DNA of 26,814 bases from UBA5336 sp964492485 (GTDB taxonomy: Bacteria > Pseudomonadota > Alphaproteobacteria > Caulobacterales > Hyphomonadaceae): contig CAZBKM010000025.1 of the NCBI GenBank assembly GCA_964492485.1, positions 1 through 26,814 on the forward strand. Reading direction: 5' to 3'. Positions 1 to 5,697 of this stretch are shown in pieces. The first letter of the stretch is position 1; each line of letters starts with the position of its first letter. The notes beneath the pieces are model-generated. The model searched no databases. It saw only the letters and a list, made by a program, of their open reading frames with translations, and was not told where the DNA came from. Both the position numbers and the translations under genes were made by a program.

Positions 1-59
1 ATGCTCAAAAACAAGAACATAGCGCATCTTCACTGACTCCGATTGACTTGAAGATCCGC

Positions 60-100
60 AAAAGCGCTGGTCTTTCGTTTCACTCCAGACCGGCGCTTTT
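60..100 (+). terminator. Rho-independent terminator-like hairpin
   Basis: A 14-base arm at 60-73 pairs with 87-100, with a single T:G wobble and a 13-base loop. The arms begin with AAAA and end with TTTT, so the structure reads as an intrinsic terminator in either direction. It would end a plus-strand gene finishing left of the window or near base 36, and could also stop minus-strand transcription that reads past mcd. Confidence 0.65.
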
Positions 101-255
101 CATCATCGGTCTTGCGCAAGTCTCCGTTCGCAACCGGGTCCGGTTGCTCCGAACTTGCTCTGTCGACCGTATTGGCGCGAACGTATTGTGCGTGGCACCG
201 GAGCCATACACATCGAATACGCGCGTGCTTCGTGAAAAGCGCCCGATTTCGGATG

Positions 256-294
256 AGTACACTTCGTTCCACTACATGCAGAACGAAGTGTACT
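256..294 (-). terminator. Perfect 14-bp hairpin just after mcd
   Basis: Arm 256-269 is the exact reverse complement of 281-294, with an 11-base loop. It begins 8 bases beyond the mcd stop codon on the minus strand, which is where a terminator is expected for the long ccm-SDR-mcd run. There is no T-tract after it, so it could instead be a 3'-end mRNA-stabilising hairpin or a protein-binding palindrome. Confidence 0.5.
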
Positions 295-301
295 TCCGAT
301 T

Positions 302-2020
302 TCAGTTTCCACGGTCCAGCAGGCGGCGCGCGATGACCATCGCCTGGACTTCGCCCGCCCCCTCGAAGATGTTCAGGATACGGGCATCCTGCAGCACGCG
401 GCTGACCGGGTATTCCAGCGCGAATCCGTTCCCCCCATGGATCTGCACGCTGTTGTCGGCAGCGGCCCAGGCGGCGCGGGCACCGAGCAGTTTCGCCATC
501 CCGGCCTCGAGGTCGCACCGCTGGCCGCTGTCCTTCCGGCGGGCGGCGAAATAGGTGAGCTGGCGCACGCCAAGCAGTTCGGCTGCCATCATGACCAGCT
601 TGTTGCGAACCCTCGGGAAGTCGTAGATCGGTCGGCCGAATTGCTCCCGGTCGAGCGCATAGCGCAGACCCAGTTCGAGGGCATTCTGGCCAACCCCCAC
701 CGCCCGAGCTGCGGTCTGAATGCGGGCGCTCTCGAACGTCGCCATGAGCTGACGGAAGCCCTGGCCCTCCGAACCGCCAAGCAGGTTGGCGGAACCGATC
801 TCGAACCCGTCAAAGGCGATCTCGTACTCCTTCATCCCGCGGTAGCCGAGTACGGCGATTTCGCCGCCTGTCATGCCCTGCGCCGGGAACGGGTCGTCGT
901 CGGTTCCGCGCGGCTTCTCGGCCAGGAACATCGACAGGCCCGCAAAGGTATCGGTCTGCGGGTCCGTTCGCGCCAGGAGTGTCATCAGGTCGGCGCGGGC
1001 GCCATGGGTGATCCATGTCTTGTTCCCGGTCACGCGGTAGACGCCTGCGGCAGCGTCATGCACGGCGCGGGTGCGCAGCGCTCCGAGATCGGAGCCGGTA
1101 TTGGGCTCGGTGAAGACGGCGGTGGGCAGGATTTCCCCGCGGGCGATACCGGGCAGCCAGCGACGCTTCTGGTCTTCCGTTCCGCCGGCAAGGATAAGTT
1201 CGGCAGCAATTTCCGAGCGCGTGCCGAGCGAGCCCACGCCGATATATCCCCGCGAAAGCTCCTCCGACACGACGCACATGGCGATCTTGCCCAGTCCGGC
1301 GCCGCCATGGGGTTCGGGAATGGTCAGCCCGAACACGCCCAATGCACCCATCTCCGCGATCACATCGTCGGGGATCAGCGCATCGCTCAGGTGCCAGCCA
1401 TGGGCGTAGGGCAACACCCGCTCATCGGCAAAGCGCCGGAACTGGTCGCGGATGAGGCCCATCGTCTCGTCGAGCCCGGTATCCTCCGCTGTCGCGCGCT
1501 CCAGTGCGGCAGGCAGGAGGGCGCCCGCCGCCCCCATGGCGTCCGGTGTCTTTCCGCCGGCGACGAAGACCTGAAGCGCAGGGTGCATAAGGTGGCGCAT
1601 GTCCTCCTGCCCGCATCCCAGGTCGCCGGGGCGCACCATCTCGCCCTGGCTCATGGCCAGCCCACCCATGAGCTGGGCGATGTATTCGGCGAAAAGGATC
1701 TGCGACAGCAACGCCTCAATCTCGCCGAACCGGCCCTCCCGATCCAGGCGGTCGGCCCAGGCGGCCACCTGACGCAGCGTCTCCACATAGGTGACGGTCC
1801 AGGCCAGGCCGTGCGCCATGTGCTGGTGGCGGTCCATCTGCGTCCGGTCGGGTCTGCCCTCGGGCGCCAGGTAGCGGCGGGCAGCGCCGAGGGCCGCCTG
1901 TTCATAGGTTTCCAAAGCGGCCACGGCCTTCGCCATGCGGGCCGGCAGGTCGTCCAGTCGCGCGGGAGGGCCCGCCTCGATTTCCAGCTCCGCGTCGGGA
2001 TCGGTGGCGACATCGCTCAT
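302..2020 (-). CDS. mcd: (2S)-methylsuccinyl-CoA dehydrogenase, acyl-CoA dehydrogenase family
   Basis: This 572-residue flavoenzyme has the acyl-CoA dehydrogenase fold preceded by a helical extension of about 180 residues. That long extension is typical of methylsuccinyl-CoA dehydrogenase, which oxidises (2S)-methylsuccinyl-CoA to mesaconyl-CoA in the ethylmalonyl-CoA pathway for acetate assimilation. Visible family motifs are TEPNTGSDL (about 304-312), GNKTWITHG (332-340), the substrate-pocket stretch GYRGMKEYE (392-400), QIHGGNGF (526-533) and IFEGAGEVQ (551-559). The ATG at 2020 has an AAGGAG about a dozen bases upstream. It is the last gene of the minus-strand run, 91 bases after the SDR gene. 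The rest of the pathway (ethylmalonyl-CoA mutase, crotonyl-CoA carboxylase/reductase) is not in the window, so the substrate assignment rests on length and architecture. A generic acyl-CoA dehydrogenase is the alternative. Confidence 0.85.
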   Translation of the reverse strand: MSDVATDPDAELEIEAGPPARLDDLPARMAKAVAALETYEQAALGAARRYLAPEGRPDRTQMDRHQHMAHGLAWTVTYVETLRQVAAWADRLDREGRFGEIEALLSQILFAEYIAQLMGGLAMSQGEMVRPGDLGCGQEDMRHLMHPALQVFVAGGKTPDAMGAAGALLPAALERATAEDTGLDETMGLIRDQFRRFADERVLPYAHGWHLSDALIPDDVIAEMGALGVFGLTIPEPHGGAGLGKIAMCVVSEELSRGYIGVGSLGTRSEIAAELILAGGTEDQKRRWLPGIARGEILPTAVFTEPNTGSDLGALRTRAVHDAAAGVYRVTGNKTWITHGARADLMTLLARTDPQTDTFAGLSMFLAEKPRGTDDDPFPAQGMTGGEIAVLGYRGMKEYEIAFDGFEIGSANLLGGSEGQGFRQLMATFESARIQTAARAVGVGQNALELGLRYALDREQFGRPIYDFPRVRNKLVMMAAELLGVRQLTYFAARRKDSGQRCDLEAGMAKLLGARAAWAAADNSVQIHGGNGFALEYPVSRVLQDARILNIFEGAGEVQAMVIARRLLDRGN

Positions 2021-2111
2021 GGCGGCAGCGCTCCTTCTCGGTTTGCGTGCGAGTATAGGATGGCTGCGTCCCCTGTCACCCCGCCGCCCGGTCGCGGTGG
2101 GCGCGGCGCCC

Positions 2112-2819
2112 TCAGGCCGGGACCTCCTTGCCTGAATAGTCGAACACCCGCCCCGACTGCTCCGGGCTGAGGGCCGCGATCACATCGAGCAGACGGTTCG
2201 CCGCGTCGTCGGGCGAGAACAGCTTGTCCCTGGGGACATTGCCCTGGAAGGGCTTGGACAGGGGCGTGTCGACTGTGCCTGGATGAAGGCCGACGGCGAT
2301 GAAGTCCCGGTTCCGGCGACCCTGTTCGATGGCGTAGTTCCGGATCAGCATGTTCAGCGCAGCCTTGGACGCCCGGTAGGCGTGCCAGCCCCCCATCCGA
2401 TTGTCGGAGATCGACCCCACCCGCGCCGACAGTGCAGCAAAGACGCCACGGCCTTGTCTGGGAAGAATCGGGATCATGTGCTTGGCAGCCAGGGCCGGCC
2501 CGAACGTGTTGGCTCGAAACACGGTCTCGAAGGCGTCGAGGCGCTGCTGGCGATAGGATTTCTCCGGCTGAAGTGCATCGCCATGCGACAGGAGCCCGGC
2601 CGCGACCAGCACCAATTCCGCCCCGCCGCCGGCCTTCACCTGCTCGGCGGCGGCGGCGAGGTCGTCCTCGTTCAGAAGGTTGCAGCGTCCCATTTCGACC
2701 CCCTCGATCGGCGTGGTTTCGCGACGGGAGAAGCCGATCACCTCGGCACCGCGTGCGACGAGACCCTCCGCCAGGGCGCGACCCAGTCCGCCGCTCACCC
2801 CAAAGACAACTGCTCGCAT
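2112..2819 (-). CDS. Short-chain dehydrogenase/reductase, CsgA/C-factor-like
   Basis: This 235-residue cytosolic Rossmann-fold protein has a glycine-rich NAD(P)-binding motif, GVSGGLG (7-13), and the SDR catalytic set: Ser136 in RVGS, and Tyr148 and Lys152 in YRASK. The text around the active site (SISDNRMGGWHAYRASKAALN) resembles the C-factor-like SDR branch, whose substrates are mostly unknown. The frame is open far upstream, but the start at 2819 is chosen because GGAGG lies six bases before it and the glycine motif follows at the usual distance. Upstream codons would give an Arg/Pro-rich non-SDR segment that overlaps ccmG. It lies 25 bases after ccmG and before mcd, so it is probably co-transcribed, with no obvious role in cytochrome biogenesis. 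Confidence 0.85.
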   Translation of the reverse strand: MRAVVFGVSGGLGRALAEGLVARGAEVIGFSRRETTPIEGVEMGRCNLLNEDDLAAAAEQVKAGGGAELVLVAAGLLSHGDALQPEKSYRQQRLDAFETVFRANTFGPALAAKHMIPILPRQGRGVFAALSARVGSISDNRMGGWHAYRASKAALNMLIRNYAIEQGRRNRDFIAVGLHPGTVDTPLSKPFQGNVPRDKLFSPDDAANRLLDVIAALSPEQSGRVFDYSGKEVPA

Positions 2820-2844
2820 GTGGCACCTCCTCTCGGAATGCCAG

Positions 2845-3387
2845 TTATGGCGCGGGCGCACCCTGGAAAGGTGCCGACGTCTGCATGGCGGCGCGAATGC
2901 GGGAGAGGTGTTCGGGCTGGAGCGCGCCGCGCAGGTGGAGGACGATCTGGCCTCCCGGCGCAATGACAAAGGTTTCCGGCACGCCGGTATGGCCGAAATC
3001 AAGCGCCCCATTCCCGTCCGGATCAAATGCGACGGCAACGAAGGGGTCGCCGTGACGGGCCAGATAGGCCTGTGCGTTGTCCCTCGTATCGTTGAAGGCT
3101 AGGCCGTAGATGCGGCCCGGATAGACCTGAGAGAGGTCCATCAGGACCGGATGCTCCACCAGACAGGGTGTGCACCAGCTTGCCCAGAGATTGACAAGGA
3201 TCGGTGCCTTGGCCGCCGCCTCGACGAAGTTCACGCTTTGCCCGTCGAGGGTGGGAAAGGTCTGGTCCGGGGCGCTTCGGCTGACGCGCTCGAAGTCAGG
3301 CTTGCTGCCATCGAACAGTTGAACGACACCCAGGCCTGCAAAGGCGAGAAGCGCCAGGAGGGGAAGCGCGGCGAGCCATCGGATCAT
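2845..3387 (-). CDS. ccmG: Cytochrome c maturation thiol:disulfide oxidoreductase CcmG/DsbE
   Basis: This 180-residue periplasmic, membrane-anchored thioredoxin-like protein reduces the haem-binding cysteines of apocytochrome c before haem attachment. An uncleaved N-terminal anchor is seen at about residues 3-25, then a thioredoxin fold with the active site WCTPC (Cys72 and Cys75) and the cis-proline loop GVPETF (135-140), the usual CcmG signature. The length is normal for the family. Its ATG overlaps the ccmD stop in a TCAT/ATGA arrangement (3384-3387), indicating translational coupling inside the ccm operon. Confidence 0.95.
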   Translation of the reverse strand: MIRWLAALPLLALLAFAGLGVVQLFDGSKPDFERVSRSAPDQTFPTLDGQSVNFVEAAAKAPILVNLWASWCTPCLVEHPVLMDLSQVYPGRIYGLAFNDTRDNAQAYLARHGDPFVAVAFDPDGNGALDFGHTGVPETFVIAPGGQIVLHLRGALQPEHLSRIRAAMQTSAPFQGAPAP

Positions 3388-3551
3388 GTGTCGTCCCCCG
3401 GCACGTCGTCGCGCTCCAGTCGGTCAAGGCGCCGGCGGGCCTTGCGGGCTCTGATGAGAATCCAGACGGCCACCGCCACGAGGACCAGTGCGGACAGGCC
3501 ATAGGCGGCCCAGACATAGGGCGCGGTCTTGTCGAAGGCAGGGACCAGCAT
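3384..3551 (-). CDS. ccmD: Haem exporter protein CcmD
   Basis: This is a 55-residue single-pass membrane protein read directly from the minus strand. It begins MLVPAFDKTAPYVWAAYGLS, has a hydrophobic segment at about residues 13-34, then a basic stretch RARKARRRLDRLERDD. That layout (short periplasmic head, one TM, positively charged cytoplasmic tail) is characteristic of CcmD, which holds CcmE and releases holo-CcmE from the CcmABC complex. It starts 6 bases after the ccmC stop with a TGAGG ribosome-binding site and ends in a 4-base overlap with ccmG. It is easily missed because of its size. Confidence 0.92.
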   Translation of the reverse strand: MLVPAFDKTAPYVWAAYGLSALVLVAVAVWILIRARKARRRLDRLERDDVPGDDT

Positions 3552-3557
3552 GTCGCC

Positions 3558-4286
3558 TCAGGCTCCCGAGAGGCGCCGCGCCAGCAGGCGGTCTGCCCGC
3601 CGACGCAGGATCTCGGCGCGCATCGATGTCATGACCAGACCTGCGAACAGCAGCGTGTGACCCAAAGCCCCGACCAGGAGTGGAACGAGATATTCCGCCG
3701 GCATTGCGGGTCCGTCCAGCCGGAGCACGCTGGCCGTCTGGTGCAGGCTGGCCCAGATGTCGACCGAAAACTTGATAACCGGTACGTTAACGGCGCCGAC
3801 CATGGCAAGGATGGCCGCCGCCCGCGCGGCCTTCTGCCGGGTGTCCATCGTGGCGCGTATCGCCATGTAGCCGAGATAGAGGAAAAGCAGGATCAGGACC
3901 GACGTCATCCGCGGGTCTTCCCAGAGCCACCAGGTGCCCCAGGTGGGCTTGCCCCAGATGGCGCCGGTGGCGAGGCAGATGGCGGTGTAGGCGGCACCCA
4001 GAGGTGCCACGGACTTCGCGGCGATGTCGGCAAGCTCATGGCGCCAGACAAACCAGACCAGGCTTGCAACGGCCATTCCGGCATAGCCGGCCATGGACAG
4101 CCAGGCGGCCGGAACGTGGATGAACATGATGCGGGCGCTGTCACCCTGATAGGTTTCGGGGCGCACGATCCAGAGACCTTGCCACAGGCTGTAGCCGATC
4201 ATGGCCAGCCCCAAACCGTAGACCCAGGGCAGGGCAGGGCCGCTGAAGGCCATGAAACGGTGCGGATTGGCAAATCTCGAAAACAT
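3558..4286 (-). CDS. ccmC: Haem-handling protein CcmC (WWD family)
   Basis: This 242-residue inner-membrane protein, with about six TM helices, presents haem to the chaperone CcmE. Axial-ligand-type histidines are His57 in FIHVPAAW and His182 in SLHQTASV. The tryptophan-rich WWD segment is at about 111-128 (WGKPTWGTWWLWEDPRMTS). Compared with the widespread WWVWDARLTS form, this copy reads WWLWEDPRMTS, one residue longer and with Glu-Asp-Pro in place of Asp-Ala. The frame stays open well upstream into ccmB, but the ATG at 4286 gives the standard N-terminus; no strong ribosome-binding site is visible. It starts 23 bases after ccmB. Confidence 0.95.
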   Translation of the reverse strand: MFSRFANPHRFMAFSGPALPWVYGLGLAMIGYSLWQGLWIVRPETYQGDSARIMFIHVPAAWLSMAGYAGMAVASLVWFVWRHELADIAAKSVAPLGAAYTAICLATGAIWGKPTWGTWWLWEDPRMTSVLILLFLYLGYMAIRATMDTRQKAARAAAILAMVGAVNVPVIKFSVDIWASLHQTASVLRLDGPAMPAEYLVPLLVGALGHTLLFAGLVMTSMRAEILRRRADRLLARRLSGA

Positions 4287-4309
4287 CGGCGTCGGTGATA
4301 CCAAAGGGC

Positions 4310-4978
4310 TCAGTCGGCGGCCAGCCGAAGGCCGGCTGCCATGGCAAACGGGGCGACTCCCCCCGCAAACAGGGTCGTGGCGACAAGATACAGAGCTTCG
4401 GGCGGCAGCCCAATTGCGTCCGATTGCAGCGTCATGGCGCCGAAGATCGCGGTGGGCACGTAGAGCGGCAGCGCGATCAGCGCGATGAGCAGGCCGCCAC
4501 GACGGACGGTGGTGGCCAGCGCCGCCCCGGCCCCGCCCCAGAAGAAGAAGGCCAGTCCGCCGACGGCATACAGACCGGCTGCCGGTAGCAGCCGGTCCGG
4601 GGGCATCTGCAGCATCAGGCCCAGAAGCGGGGTGGCCAGTGCCAGAGGCAGGCCCGTCGCGATCCAGTGTGCCAGCGTCTTGGCCGCGGCGATCGCCGAC
4701 AGCGGCGCCTCGGCCTGGAGCCACAGGTCGAGGGCGCCGTCGTCGAGATCGGCCTGGAACAGACGTTCCATGGTCATCAGGGACGACAGGGCGAGGGCGA
4801 CCCAAAGAATGCCCGGGCCGATGCGCGCCAGCACGTCGGCGTCATGGCCGACGCCGAACGGCACCATCATGGCGGCGCCGGCAAAGAAGCCGACCGGCAG
4901 GAAGGCCCCCGTGCCCCCGGCCCAGGCTTCGCCCAGCGCCTGTCTGAAGGCTGTGCGGACGGGACGCGGTGAGGTCAC
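4310..4978 (-). CDS. ccmB: Haem ABC exporter permease CcmB
   Basis: This 222-residue inner-membrane permease subunit pairs with the CcmA ATPase in the CcmABCD complex that releases holo-CcmE. Six hydrophobic segments are readable, starting after a short basic N-terminus. Motifs such as GILWVALALSS and the acidic run FQADLDDGALD (in the first cytoplasmic region) fit CcmB, and the length is normal. The start is a GTG at 4978 whose bases overlap the ccmA stop as GTGA, with GGGAGG upstream. Without that start the frame would continue through ccmA in the wrong register. Confidence 0.92.
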   Translation of the reverse strand: MTSPRPVRTAFRQALGEAWAGGTGAFLPVGFFAGAAMMVPFGVGHDADVLARIGPGILWVALALSSLMTMERLFQADLDDGALDLWLQAEAPLSAIAAAKTLAHWIATGLPLALATPLLGLMLQMPPDRLLPAAGLYAVGGLAFFFWGGAGAALATTVRRGGLLIALIALPLYVPTAIFGAMTLQSDAIGLPPEALYLVATTLFAGGVAPFAMAAGLRLAAD

Positions 4979-5550
4979 AGGTGGACCTCCCGCGGGGCTG
5001 TAAGGTCGGCGTCGCCATGGATCGCGGCCACCACCGCACCGCCGGCCGAGAGATGCGCATCGATCCGGCGTGCCATATCGGCCCGGCCCTGGCGGTCCAG
5101 CGCGGTATAGGGCTCGTCGAGCAGCCAGACCGGTCGGACCTGCAGGCCGAGCCTTGCCAGCGCCAGACGCTGCCGCTGGCCTGCCGAGAGCAGGCGCGCG
5201 GGTACCGCTGCGGCGCGCGTCAGGCCGTGCGCGGCGATGAGGGCGTCGAGATCGGCATCCCTGGCGCCCCAGGTCATCGCCCACACCTCCAGGTGGCGAC
5301 GCGGCGTGTCGCCGGGTTTCAGTCCCAGCCGATGGCCCAGCCAGTGCCAGGGGGCGGATCGCGTCACCTGGCCGGCCGCGGGCTGGGTGAGGCCGGCCAG
5401 GATACGCAACAGGGTCGTCTTGCCCGCGCCATTGGCACCGCGGAGGATCACGGCCTCGCCCGGGCCGACCTCCAGCGACAGGCCGCGGAACAGGATCCGT
5501 TCGCCGCGCATGGCTGCGACGTCCATGGCCGCAAGAAGCGGTGCGGCCAT
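4975..5550 (-). CDS. ccmA: Haem exporter ATP-binding protein CcmA
   Basis: This 191-residue cytoplasmic ABC ATPase is the first gene of the ccm run. Walker A is GANGAGKTT (38-46), the ABC signature is LSAGQRQRLALARL and Walker B is VWLLDEP. The protein is short, as CcmA proteins are. ATP hydrolysis by CcmA drives release of haem-loaded CcmE. An ATG at 5550 is preferred. An ATG eight codons later (5526) is possible, and neither has a strong ribosome-binding site. It is transcribed divergently from acnA. Confidence 0.92.
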   Translation of the reverse strand: MAAPLLAAMDVAAMRGERILFRGLSLEVGPGEAVILRGANGAGKTTLLRILAGLTQPAAGQVTRSAPWHWLGHRLGLKPGDTPRRHLEVWAMTWGARDADLDALIAAHGLTRAAAVPARLLSAGQRQRLALARLGLQVRPVWLLDEPYTALDRQGRADMARRIDAHLSAGGAVVAAIHGDADLTAPREVHL

Positions 5551-5697
5551 GCTCACGGTGTTCCGGCCCGGCCCAGGCGCGTGCGACGAAAGCACGGACG
5601 CGCCCGCAATTGCACCGGCACAGTGCAGGCATTAAAGAGGCGGCAGATCACGGGCCCGTCCCGCCGTTTCATCGCATGCATCCCAAGAGGTTCCGAC
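5551..5697. promoter_or_regulatory. Divergent ccmA/acnA intergenic region
   Basis: These 147 bases separate two divergent genes and must hold promoters for both. On the plus strand, TTGCAC (5610-5615) and ATTAAA (5631-5636) form a poor -35/-10 pair with 15-base spacing. A small inverted repeat, TGCAC/GTGCA (5611-5615 and 5623-5627), lies between them and could be an operator. An AAGAGG seven bases before the acnA ATG is its ribosome-binding site. The promoter calls are weak; only the ribosome-binding site is clear. Confidence 0.35.

Larger units (their letters stand above)
1..301. other. Non-coding flank with inverted repeats
   Basis: No convincing gene lies here. Short reading frames on both strands overlap each other, have no recognisable domain and read as chance frames in GC-rich DNA. 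The first 36 bases could be the last codons of a plus-strand gene that begins outside the window, because a stop codon at 34-36 precedes the terminator-like hairpin at 60-100. Twelve codons are too few to identify it. The stretch also holds an imperfect palindrome at 126-154 (CAACCGG facing CCGGTTG, with GTTCG and CGAAC outside it) and a long perfect inverted repeat at 256-294. Confidence 0.6.

Noticed and set aside
1..36. Tiny ATG-to-TGA frame of 11 codons at the window edge.
   Set aside because: It is too short to call. It may be the end of a gene outside the window, but nothing in the sequence identifies it.
437..2170. Long plus-strand open frame opposite mcd (and similar ones opposite acnA, rpoN, egtB, egtD/lipoprotein, the RyR-RCK gene, GH108 gene and tandem protease).
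   Set aside because: These are antisense shadows produced by high GC and codon bias. They lack domains or ribosome-binding sites, and the opposite strand encodes clear conserved proteins.
2820..3038. Longer SDR start at 3038.
   Set aside because: The extra 73 codons overlap ccmG, have Arg/Pro/Ser-rich shadow composition, and the ATG at 2819 has a strong GGAGG and correct distance to the glycine motif.
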